The translations under genes and the position numbers were made by a program. The notes beneath the pieces were generated by a model that was given only the letters and a program-made list of their open reading frames with translations, was not told where the DNA came from and did no database searches. 64,000 nt of DNA from Trichobilharzia szidati (lineage: Eukaryota > Platyhelminthes > Trematoda > Strigeidida > Schistosomatidae), in the NCBI GenBank assembly GCA_944472155.2, contig OX235279.1, forward strand, positions 142,758,920 through 142,822,919, read 5' to 3'. Each line of letters begins with the position of its first letter. Position 1 is the stretch's first letter. Below, in pieces: positions 12,931-22,838 of this stretch.

Positions 12931-15067
12931 TGACCATCTATCCTGCCGTAATTGTGCTTTGGTCACATAACTGGCCGACTTCTTGTTCTACCTCAGCCAT
13001 GCATGGTGGTTAGGGAGCTCTTGAGCAGCCTCCAATCAAAGAATGGAAGGAGAACGTAATACTTACGGCTGTTCATTGGCACAATTAGAAGTCTTTGACT
13101 ATTAACCCCTTTTCTATCTTCGCTTTCAACTGTCTAACAAATACATGTTCACTAGGCAACGTCCGTTGCTCAAGACCTAGCTGTCATTGGTTCCCATGAG
13201 TAAATTTCTAGTGCCATAACTAAGTTGCTAGAAAGTACATTCCTCCTAGTATCCAACCATTTTTGTCATTTCTAAAACAAACTTATACTAAGAACCAGCT
13301 TTTCCAAAATACTTTCAATAATTAGTTGAGAGAACCTATTATCATGCTGGGTAATGCTGATATCTAACGACTTCTTCTGTAGCAATAGTAACTAAGTATA
13401 CATCAGGACTTCAAGCTCACCAGTGTCCAAATTTTGCGGGACCAGATGTCTGTTATTTGTAATACATCCGGCCTCCACTAATAAAGTCGCAAAATTTTCG
13501 TATGTCAGTGTTTTCTTATCAAAGAATCCGTTTGAAGTGTTACGTACGGTATGTACAATGTGTCACGCCCAGGGATAGCAGCTGATGAATCAAAACTCTT
13601 GTTATAATAATATTCAGTTTGTGAATACAGAATCCATTTCAAGTCAAAATCATTAATTGTGACTTTTACTGCCTCCTCAGCCTTTATGTCTAACAGATTG
13701 CTACTCTGTTCCACAGTATTGTCAGAGGTTGACCATTTTGTTTCGGGACCACTTAAAAATGGGGAATTCCGGAACTACATCTTAAGATAATACACCAAAT
13801 GTAAAGCCCGCTGCATCTCTTATCTAATGCAAATGTCTCCAACGAGACAATCGAATAAGCCTATACACTACTGAAGCCCGGCTGATTACAAATAACCCGT
13901 GTATTGCAAACCAGTTTCTGGGTAAGTCCAAATGCCATTGCTATGAAGGTTATGTCGTTACCGGAAGGCATATGGATACTCCTCGTCACAAAGACGACTG
14001 CAGCCAGTTCTAGGCTTGGTATAGTCTTCATCTGATGAGCTACTATTCAAGCCTGTGTCAATATAATACGACAAAAAATATTTGTAGGTTGTTCGGATAC
14101 GTAGAGCACGAGTCACGCCCCACATTTACAATTAGAAGTACCACAAAAGATACGTAACTCCGTGGTTGACTGTTGCATAAACCCCTCACGCTTATAAACG
14201 GTTTGAGGGTTTTGTGGATGCACTTTTTGTTAAGACATCAGCACATCGACTTCTTACTTGTTGGTCGTCGTTAAGGTCAGTGAAAAATATGCCTGAGTTA
14301 TAGTTTTTCGACGAACCTGTAGATGTGTAACAGTGATCTAACACATTGCTTACATTTCCTCACATCCTAGCAGTAAATGTACAATTTACTATCTGAAGCA
14401 TAACATGAGGAGTCATTTGGTGTGTCGACAGCACTGGTAGAAAGAATCCGTGATGCGGAGCTCTAGCCTGGAGAGGCTGTGAAGACTTTTCCATAATATT
14501 TTCGGAAACTTTCGCGTAATGATTTGATAATATTAGTGCAGAAAGTGTATATTGTGGAACTCTGTTTCGGACAGTTGGTATCTATGTATTCAGATGAGAC
14601 GGCACTTTAGATGTTCTCTCTCGCTGTTTCAGTGAGCCAAAGAAGAACACATACTAGTAATGGGAAGCCAAAACTCAAAGAATTCTAAATGCTCTTTTCC
14701 TTGTAAGCGTAGTGGAAGTTTCTTTTGTGAACACAAATGTTTAATGATTCATGTCATTGGTTAATTTTTTACTTAAGTGGAGACCATTTCCTTGATTTCA
14801 TCAGTTTATAAGAAATGCAACCCAAAAATTTGCAAAAAATGTGCATTTGAGGACAGCGATTGTAAGGGGGGTAGCAGTGTAATAATCGATATCTGATCAT
14901 TTTGAATTATGCAGATGTTGGTGTTTTACATACAGAATAAAATGAATATAAACCCTTTCAGTCTTTAAAGCTAGTAATGCCGGTGTAGATACCAACCTAG
15001 GTAATTTTTGGCATGTCTAGCAAACTTATTTGTTTTAATGCATTGATGGCCACGTCTGTGAGGTTCC
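12931..15067. other. No recognisable gene; upstream of eIF4G
   Basis: No domain or RNA gene is recognised. The last part is the immediate upstream region of the eIF4G exons and could contain a promoter, an untranslated first exon or a spliced-leader acceptor. A short match to SINE family B (TCCAAATTTTGCGGG near 13427) is too short to call. Confidence 0.3.
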
Positions 15068-15124
15068 GTGGTTAGGGTGGGCACACTTATTATTTTCACT
15101 CTGCATGTTGGTAGATGCAGTCCC

Positions 15125-15512
15125 ATGAGTGATCAGCAGTCTATTCCGTTTCCTAACATGTACAACTTGCCTGTGTATGTTCAAAATCACTTCACTAAAC
15201 AGTTTTACTTGATTTTTTTAGCAGTAGCAGGCCAACTGACGCTCAGCACATGGTAGGTTAAAACACGCTTGTTGACATTTATATTTAGGCAATGCCATAT
15301 CTCGTAAGTTGATGCTGCTGATCTTATAACTCGATGTATTTTCCATACTCATGTCAGGTATTTTTGAAACCAGTAGTTCCACTCGGTTCTATCGAGTGCA
15401 CTAGGCCTGTAAGATACTAGTTTTGTTATAGTTTGTTGGGTTCTTTTTCTTCTCTACATAACTGGTTTATGTATCTTTTTGTTTTTACAGCCTCAGCCAG
15501 GTTCACGTTTAG
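15125..15512 (+). other. eIF4G: eIF4G exons 1-5, a microexon cluster
   Basis: The first part of the gene is cut into exons of 50, 31, 15, 51 and 22 nt. They are separated by introns of 47, 36, 54 and 82 nt, and a 32-nt intron follows. Each junction has a usable GT donor (GTATGT, GTAGGT, GTAAGT, GTAAGA, GTATGT) and a pyrimidine-rich AG acceptor. The phases chain without a stop: 15125 opens MSDQQSIPFPNM, exon 3 gives AMPYL and exon 5 gives PQPGSRL. Exon 2 has a tandem TAGCAG acceptor, either half of which keeps the frame. The predicted peptide is low-complexity and Pro/Gln-rich, as eIF4G N-termini often are. Individual boundaries are inferred from consensus and phase only. Confidence 0.65.
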
Positions 15513-18500
15513 GTATGTTTGTAGCTTTGTTAACACTTTCTTAGAAAATGTAGCTATGCCGACGGCTCAAGGCCCATTCTATCCTATCCGCAACATGGAT
15601 CATCGCTACATCTGCGGATTACAACCGTTTTTTTTGTCCCATGCCCTTTGAGGTCCAGCAGCATGAACACATGAGTATGGCGGCTCATACTGATTACGGA
15701 CATTTTCAGCACCAACTTAACTTCAGCCCCCTAGTACCCCAAGTTGCGAATATCCCAAATCAGTCAAATGCAATCCATACTTCAAGTGACAGCATGTCTA
15801 TACCAGTCAGAGAGAGAAGACCACTTGATGTGATTGACCCACAGACCAAATCTGCAGTAAATCTAGAAGAAGCTTCAAAATCTCCTTCAGAACCACGGAA
15901 AAGATTACCTTTGTTACCCCAGCTCATATTAGATGAATCGCCACCGATTATGGAAAAAGAAACAGAAAAATCTTGTGCTGATTTTAAGGACGAGGGCATA
16001 TCAAGTACCGAAACAGTATCACATGAGGATTGCGAGACGAAGGATATCGTCTCAGAAATAACACGTGTCGAGGTATCTGAATGCAACAAGTCAAAGGAGG
16101 AACACTCGTCACAAGAGGATGTCGTAGATTGGGATGATGCAGAAGAGGATAAAGAAGTGAAAGAGGAGGAAGAAGAAGAGGAGGAGGAGGAGGAAGTCAT
16201 GGGAAGAAATAGATACCCACGAGACTTCATTCTTGGTCGCAAAGATTCGGCATCACTGATTACTTTGGAAGGGATTCAGGTAAGATTAATATTTGTTAAT
16301 ACATTTAATGTATAGGCAATTATGAACCAGTTCGCAAATGCCATGAAGGTAAGTATTCCTTAAGATAAATTGTATTTGCAGATGAGTCGCACGAGATCAA
16401 ACCATGGGCCTAGAAATAAAGTCATCAAACTGCTTAAAACCATTACTGTAAAACGTGTCGAAGGTGCATTTGTTCCATCAAAACTGCGTAGTCAGGATGC
16501 AAATGGTGTAACAGATGCTAAAAATATAGCCCAGGAGCTAAACATTATCCTTAATCGAGTGTCGGATAACAACATCCAAGAAACAATAAATGATATCAAG
16601 ATGCTTAAAATATCGACACCCGATGATCTCAATCTGTTGGCAAAGACAATATTTCAAAAGGTAAGTCTACTTGTTTACTGCTTGCAATTCCTGAGCCGCA
16701 TTCATTCTTATAAGTGCCTAAATTGTTAATGAATTGTTGCATCTGTAAGGTAACCTACGTAGTGGTTTTCTGCGTAGTATTATGGTAGAGTTGCATTGCT
16801 CGTTATTATGATGATGGGTTTTTACTCACTTTGCACTTCTCATAGGTGGATATATGCGTTTGATTTGCACTAGCTGCATACAAACCTGTCAGATTTTAAG
16901 CTTGGCCAGTTTCTAAATGCTGACATGTGTGAGGTCTGTCTGTGCGAAGGGATCCGCTCGAATGTAGACACGACGCTTTTGAGGACAGCGGCAAGTGTTC
17001 TAGTTTGGCATACATAAGATAACGAGAAGTTGTTCGTCCCACTTATGAAACTAATTGAGTGGAATAAGTGGTTCCAGTCAGCCTTGGATACTAAATGAAG
17101 TGCTACATTTTGAATATTAAACAAAAAACTCAATTTATGCGATCAAACTTAACATGATAAATTTAAGCTGAGGTATCTGCGATAGAGAAGCGTGCTCATG
17201 TATGTTCAACGCTTTTGATAGTAGTTTTCTGTCAAACCACTGGTATTTCGTAAACAATGACCGGCCCTGTATTGAGGTTGATTTACGCAGCCGTCGGGTT
17301 GAACCTATCCTCATGCAAATACTCAGGAACCTGATAACTTATGGTTGACACCACTCAAGAAGATTGTATTAGATGAATAATAAGTGACTAAGACCGAAAG
17401 GATTTAAAAGGTAGTTCCGGTCTGAAAGACAATCCGAAGAAACTTGATTAGCGTGTTCGCCGAAGATGTTTTCAGTGATTTTTGTGGCGAAATGCCTAAC
17501 TACCGTATATCATATTCAAGGCTGGAAAAAATTTTGAAGCCTGTATCCTTCGATGAGTCTTGATGTTCAGTATGTTAATATGGACATGCTGAATTATCGT
17601 TTTCCTGAATGGATTGTGCTTTTCTGAGTGGTTTTAAAGTGATATCAACCTACTGTGTAAATGCACACAACTCTTAGTGCGGAAAAATTGACTCTGAAGT
17701 TTAAACATTTGCAATATGACAGTATTTATCCCAGATGCGAAGTTTTTGATTCATGGTAGTAAAAGCAGTTCGTTTATAAGTTTGTGTGGTCTTGTTTTTC
17801 AGGGTATTAGACAGTCCAAATACAGTAAGGTATTTGCGAATCTGTGCAAGCAACTCAAAGGGGTAGGTTACATGAATCATTTTAATGTTTTTAGTTCGAA
17901 GTACAAGGTTCAGAACGATTTTCGGTCCTTATTTTACAACTAACACAAGAGTTGTTCCACAAACGACTAGAGGTATGTCTTAATATTAATTAGTTACGCT
18001 TTAGGTCCTCATAAACGAATTAAATACCACTATCGACGCTAAAATTGCTTCAGCTAAGGACGATTCAGTGAAAAGAATGTTTGAAGAGGATCGTGAAACC
18101 AGTATTCTAAAAAAAACAGAATCCTATTACGGGAATATAACGTTTATTGCTGAACTTTATCTCACTGGATTTCTTCCAATAAAAACCATAACGGAATGCT
18201 TGAAAAAACTGAGGGATTCCTCAGAACCAGAAGCACTGCCTTCACTTATTATTTTCCTAAATTTGTGTGGCAAGGATCTTGAACAAAATTGCAAAACCAT
18301 TTTGGATTCATGCTTTAAACGACTCGAACAATATAAAGATTCGAAAAAAATAGAAACTCATCAAATGTACAAAGTACAAGAGCTCGTAGAATTACGATCT
18401 CGTGGTTGGAAACCAATGGATACGACACAACTTCAACCACAGATTGATACTTCTAGACGAAATGTAGATGACAAGGGAAGGAGAAATTTCATTCCACCAG

Positions 18501-21500
18501 ATCCAAGTAAGTTCACTATAGACTTATTTCAATTTTCAGAGCGTAAATCGGTGCAATCTGTGAATCCACTTACTCCTTCTAGTTTGGCTGTGACACCACA
18601 GTCTTATGATTCTCGGAAACTTGGACCTACGGTAGCGAATTGGACACAAGGAAGTGGCCTGCTTCGTCCCTCTGAAGACAGGCAAGTTTTATGTTACTAT
18701 TTTTTTGCTACTAGTATATTTTTATAACAAAATCGTTTTAATACAGGAGTGCCTATCAAAAGTAAAATAAGCGTAGTTTCTGCAGCTTTAATTCGTGTTA
18801 CGACATTCCGAACTCATGACTTTCTTTACCAGAATACTGCAGCATCTTTTCCTCAAACCTCCCTATTTCAGAAGGAAAAACTGAAGCAAGGTAGACAGCA
18901 GGTTACCTAAAAAAACTATTGAAATCTCTAGTATTGGAAAAACAAAGTAGCTTGACATACGTAACCTGGACCTTGCACCATTAAAAGTTTATTGTGTACC
19001 ACTTTAAGAACTCCATATATGCGAAATTCGCCTAGTGTTTGTAAAGCTACATCGATCTTGGTGAATGATTAGTTCATGATATTGGCAAAATGCTCAATTA
19101 TCATCTTTGTAACGTCGATCATTGCATGTTGTCACCAGTCATTTCATCTGGCCGGTTAGGTATCTCATCGAGATGACAACCAACACTAATCGTCTGAGGA
19201 ATGATGATACTAACCAAATACACAGAACGAAATAAAGACAGCAAGTTTCAAAATCAAAATCCATTTACTAAGTGTCGAGTGCCTAAACCAGTAAGCTACT
19301 GCATCGAAGCAGTTACCATCACTATGAAAGTGAACATAGATTGTGGACATCTGATAACTTATGCTAATCTCACGGGACTATGGGAGATTAAGTTAGTGGT
19401 TTGGTATGCTCGGTATACTGTATAAGATTGCATGGGACTTGTGTGGAGAACAATCGCCTGATATGTCTGTGCGTTTCACATACTCTTTATACTAAAATTC
19501 CATATCACAGGAAATCTTAACTCTGTTAAATATATATGACGACAGTAGATGTCGGACAATGTTGTTGCTTTATGCGAATATATGATGTAAAATTGTAGCC
19601 ATCCTGTTTTTCATGTAGTCTTTGAGCATTGGATCACTTGGTTTCCTGTTTTCCTTTATTGTGCATTTAGTCATACCAAGCAGAGTCAACAAAATTCATT
19701 GCTTCATCGTTCTCGTGAATCATCCCCACGTATGCCTCCTGGGCCGCAAGGTGCGTGGGCAAATCCTTTGCCAGTTATACAAAAACCGAAACAAAAAGAT
19801 TATGATTCAATGCTGGAGGATACAAAACGAATGGCACGCACCGTAGTAGAAACGGTTTCACGTTCTGAAAGTGAATGTGTACGTCCTTTTTTCTCTGATA
19901 CATGTTAATGGCATAAATTAGGCATTGTTTTATTGTCATTCTATGATTATGAAGTTACTTTTTCGTACGAGTCCCGTGCGTTTAGTACATTATTTTTGAT
20001 GTTAATAAGGCGACACGCTACTTGAGTGAGCAAAATACTTTTGTTGAGTGTTCATAGCCTGTTCTGTTTTCAACCAACCATCTGAATCTCAGGATACGTT
20101 CGTGATTTCCTACCTTAGTGACTAAGCAACCAGGTGGTTCGGAATATAACCAGTATCACTTTCAATAACATCTTTCGAGAATTAAAAGTGTTTATTTTAA
20201 TTACAATATTTACGAATTTGTTCACTTCAGTCATTTTTTGGTTAAATTGTTCCCTAAGTAGACATCTGTATTTAATAACAAGTCAGCTCCTCATCAAAGT
20301 TTTACATATATCTGTGGGTGGGGGGTTATCTGTTTGTTAAATGCTGAAGAAGCTCAGACGTTATTGTCGGTAAGTAATTAAGATAAATCAGAGCATTTGG
20401 GAAGTAGCAATGTATGAAAAATGGTTGATCACCCAACGTAATTGCAGGAGTTGACAACTGAATAATTATTCTGTCAATGTAGTCACCTGCCTTAGTGTAT
20501 AGATTATGGTATTGTGAGAGCTATGAAAGCGTAACTTACGTTAAGTTGATACCAGGGAGTCGAATAAAACATGCTTACTATGATTTAATTACGGTGCCCA
20601 TTAAAATCCCACATCCATTGTTAATTAGTGCCAGTATTTCAAAAGTATTACTCGCCATTTTGAATTTGCTATACAAGTTTGTGTAGCTGTTTGTAAACTA
20701 GCCCACATAAGTTTTCGAGTGAAAAAATACCATCCTTTAAAAATCTTGTTTTTGTGAAACTTCGAGGAAGTGGTATTTCTAGAATGAGAATAGAATAGTA
20801 CATAAACATGAAATAATATGTGTTTTGACAGATTCTGGTGTTCAAGGTCCTCCATGCACTTGTACGTTATTGAGTAAACACTACATTTGTGTTGCAAATG
20901 AGTTGAATGCATTTTATGACCTACAAACGCCATGTTTTTTTGTTTACCATCCTCATTTAGCATGACTGTGTTGTTGAATGTAAACCCAATGAACGGCCAG
21001 CTTTGCTCCACAATATGTTCGATCTTTTAATGGATCGGACTTCTAAAGAGCGTCACTCAACTGGTCATTTGTGTGTAGATTTACTCCGCAAGAAAGTCCT
21101 CAAAGAAAGTGATATCATTACAGCGTGAGTTTTTTATTTTCCAAAATTCAGATATTTTTATTCCAATAAGATACAGTTTAAATTGTGTATACCAGGCTAT
21201 GGAAAACCTCAATATCAAATATCGCTCATTTCCTTGCAATTTTTTAAAGTTTCAGTATCATTATTTTCATTGGACCTGAAGTGTTGTATTTTCGTGCCAC
21301 TTCTGCACCTTTATTCCTACGTTAATTACATACATCGTATGATCAGTACTTCAATACATACCCTTTTACTTTTTCAGATGTGAAAATTTCTTCAAATTTT
21401 GTGATTCAGATTGGGCTGCTGATTATCCCCAAGGTTGGTTGTATATAGCAGAAATTCTCCATCATCTTATTTCCGGGGAATCGGATTATATGGCTGTGTT

Positions 21501-22215
21501 GTTGGAGCTAGTAGAACCCATTCGCTCTGATGATCGAGCTTCTAAGTTGATGGCTCATTGTATTTCATTAAGCAAAAAGAATACAACTATTGATAAGTTA
21601 GTGTTAAAACTTCGAAATTGTAATTTCATGTGGGCCAAACTTGGCGTTCCATCGGATAAAACCTGGAATTTTGTATACGAGCGATCTATAGAGTTCACAA
21701 TGGCTGGTGTCTATGACTTTGAATGCAAAAAACTCAGGGAGCTTACCGATCTTGTCTCGAATCCTTCCGTTTCCTCTGAAAAGGTACGCATGTACTTCAA
21801 TGAATTGTCTCAAAGTAATCTATCTAAGTGGTTCATGCAGTCGATAATGCCAGTTCTCCTAAAATCCTCCGGTATGTTAATCTTTTCAAAGTTATTAATG
21901 CCCTTAGCAACATTTTTTCATGCTTTCCTTTTGTAAATTACCATAATATTCTATTTGAATAACTGATTATTTTTGGCAATCGTTTCTATGTCCTGCTCTG
22001 CAAATCGATATGGAATTTCTGCAATGATTTATTTCGGAAATCTTTTCTGGCCATTGAATTTCTGATTAATAAGTCAAGTAAGGATTAGGTAAAACGCATT
22101 TCAGTAGATTTACAGACAGCTTACTTCATCTTTTATCTCAGCAATATGTGAACTTCGTATGTGTTTTGAATTGCTGTTTATCATCATAGTTGCTTAGATA
22201 TACCCACTTGACGCA

Positions 22216-22263
<48 letters not shown>

Positions 22264-22816
22264 ACTATCTATGGTGTTTATTGAGGCAATTAGTTCAGTC
22301 AAAACGGCGAGTAATATTAATATATCTACATTGTTTCACATAACCTATTATCATTATATCATGTTTTTTGTCATATGTTCAACGTTTAGATCAGTCAAAG
22401 ACGGGAATTGACGCAACTGTGATGTCTCTCCACATTTTGATTGATCACAAACCTGACAAAGAATTTCATGTCCTTTCCGGTTTCCAGGACTCCTCGATTA
22501 ATAAAGGTAAATACACGTATTTAATCGGTTGAAATATCAAACGCACTATTGATTGATCTTCAGTAAGGTGTTGATTTATTTTCAAACTACGGCATTTTCT
22601 AGACGAATGTCAACAAATGCCCAGTACACGCAGTATATAGTTATCAATGCGGTACACTTTTCTTTTTTCATTTTAGCTCTAATTGCACCATGGCTTTCAT
22701 CCTTAGTTGAAAAGAAGGTAATATCGGCAGATGCATTGTCACAGTGGAAAAAAAGTGATAGTGATGGCTTGGTAGCCGAGATTCTTTCCGGTAACCCTGA
22801 ACTACGGAACTTATGA
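15125..22816 (+). CDS. eIF4G: Eukaryotic translation initiation factor 4G homologue
   Basis: This is the scaffold of the cap-binding complex eIF4F, expected in the cytoplasm. In the family it bridges eIF4E on the cap with the helicase eIF4A and with eIF3. I read exons 15125-15174, 15222-15252, 15289-15303, 15358-15408, 15491-15512, 15545-16279, 16316-16348, 16382-16660, 17803-17862, 18005-18681, 19671-about 19878, a microexon ending 20369, 20961-21124, 21378-21871, 22390-22506 and 22677-22816. Apart from a one-base problem in exon 6, phases join into about 1,030 codons. The order is Gln/Pro-rich N-terminus, acidic linker, eIF4E motif near residue 280, MIF4G about 343-563, MA3 about 735-850 and W2 about 880-1031. 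Vertebrate eIF4G1 is longer at the N-terminus. ATG 15125 is the first methionine in the supported frame, but upstream exons are possible. The eIF4E motif argues against the DAP5/eIF4G2 type. Confidence 0.88.
15545..16279 (+). other. eIF4G: eIF4G exon 6: N-terminal linker and eIF4E-binding motif
   Basis: This long exon encodes a disordered linker. It includes RRPLDVIDPQTKSAVNLEE, which loosely resembles the basic/IDP block used for poly(A)-binding protein contact in other eIF4Gs. A strongly acidic stretch follows (WDDAEEDKEVKEEEE and onward, 16129-16200), then the eIF4E-binding motif YPRDFIL at 16214-16234. The frame that joins exon 5 (AMPTAQGPFYPIRNMDHRY) and the frame of the main part (PFEVQQHEHMSMAAHTDYG) differ by one base. 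They meet at a run of eight T at 15628-15635. Either this is a homopolymer sequencing or assembly error, or translation uses only the second frame from an acceptor at 15553. Confidence 0.75.
16214..16234 (+). other. eIF4G: eIF4E-binding motif, Y-x4-I-L variant
   Basis: YPRDFIL corresponds to the canonical Y-x4-L-phi motif (YDREFLL in human eIF4G1) that docks on the dorsal face of eIF4E. The fixed leucine is isoleucine here and the hydrophobic position is leucine. The surrounding basic residues (RNR before, GRK after) fit the family. Confidence 0.75.
16316..16660 (+). other. eIF4G: eIF4G exons 7-8: microexon and start of MIF4G
   Basis: Exon 7 is 33 nt (AIMNQFANAMK), flanked by introns of only 36 nt (16280-16315) and 33 nt (16349-16381), both GTAAG donors and AG acceptors in phase 0. 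Exon 8 (16382-16660, 93 codons, GTAAGT donor) begins MSRTRSNHGPRNKVIKLL. From about NIAQELNIILNRVS it enters the first helix of the MIF4G HEAT repeats (human LNKLTPQMF block) and ends LLAKTIFQK at the position equivalent to LIFEKA in human eIF4G1. Confidence 0.85.
17803..18681 (+). other. eIF4G: eIF4G exons 9-10: MIF4G core
   Basis: Exon 9 (60 nt, GIRQSKYSKVFANLCKQLKG) follows a CTTGTTTTTCAG acceptor and matches the human YANMCRCL helix. Exon 10 begins at 18005 with VLINELNTT. It carries the long helix with YYGNITFIAELYLTGFLPIK (human LGNIKFIGELFKL), then LNLCGKDLEQ (human TTIGKDLD) and VQELVELRSRGWKP, the end of MIF4G. This domain binds eIF4A and RNA in the family. After it comes a Ser/Thr/Pro-rich linker. 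The exon ends at 18681 with CAG followed by GCAAGT, so the next intron appears to be of the GC-AG type. Confidence 0.88.
19671..20369 (+). other. eIF4G: eIF4G exon 11 and a following microexon
   Basis: The acceptor at 19670 (TTATTGTGCATTTAG) restores the phase left by exon 10 and opens HTKQSQQNSLLHRSRESSPR, then PQGAWANPLPVIQKPKQKDY and the helical LEDTKRMARTVVETVSRS. The donor is ambiguous: GTGAAT after 19870, or GTACGT after 19878. A microexon of roughly 12-20 nt ends at 20369 with a perfect GTAAGT donor and encodes AQTLLS or slightly more. Its acceptor could be after 20349, 20352 or 20357. The linker joins MIF4G to MA3. Confidence 0.6.
20961..21871 (+). other. eIF4G: eIF4G exons 13-14: MA3 domain
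   Basis: Exon 13 (HDCVVECKPNERPALLHNMF onward, ending DIITA, phase 2) and exon 14 (CENFFKFCDSDWAADYPQGW onward) form a helical MA3 repeat. WLYIAEIL matches WLYLAELV of human eIF4G1. This domain gives the second eIF4A contact in animals. Exon 14 continues into the first W2 helices (LRELTDLVSNPSVSSEK, human YKRLEKLI block) and ends at 21871 with a GTATGT donor. The splice phases agree (GC+A, then G+AT). Confidence 0.85.
22218..22261. repeat. (TA)22 microsatellite in eIF4G intron
   Basis: An uninterrupted run of about 22 TA dinucleotides lies in the intron between exons 14 and 15. Confidence 0.95.
22390..22816 (+). other. eIF4G: eIF4G exons 15-16: W2 domain and stop
   Basis: Exon 15 (DQSKTGIDATVMSLHILIDH onward) and exon 16 complete an eIF5C/W2-type HEAT domain. 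KVISADALSQWKKSD matches EVISEDAFYKWESSK of human eIF4G1. The protein then ends with SGNPELRNL and TGA at 22814-22816. The terminal aromatic-acidic segment that docks the Mnk kinases in vertebrate eIF4G1 is not present in this reading. An additional 3' exon is unlikely because a poly(A) signal follows the stop closely. Confidence 0.82.
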
Positions 22817-22832
22817 CCATACTCCATGTTTT

Positions 22833-22838
22833 AATAAA
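22833..22838 (+). terminator. eIF4G: Poly(A) signal of eIF4G
   Basis: A canonical AATAAA lies 17 nt after the TGA stop, in TTTTAATAAATTG. It would give a 3' UTR of only about 35-50 nt. Confidence 0.65.

Noticed and set aside
15760..16242. 160-codon minus-strand frame rich in Ser
   Set aside because: It is the antisense of the acidic eIF4G exon; the poly-Ser is the complement of the Glu codons.
17716..17943. Plus-strand frame of 75 codons
   Set aside because: It is read-through of the small eIF4G exon 9 into both flanking introns.
22218..22411. Frame with repeated Ile-Tyr over the TA run
   Set aside because: It is the translation of a microsatellite inside an intron.
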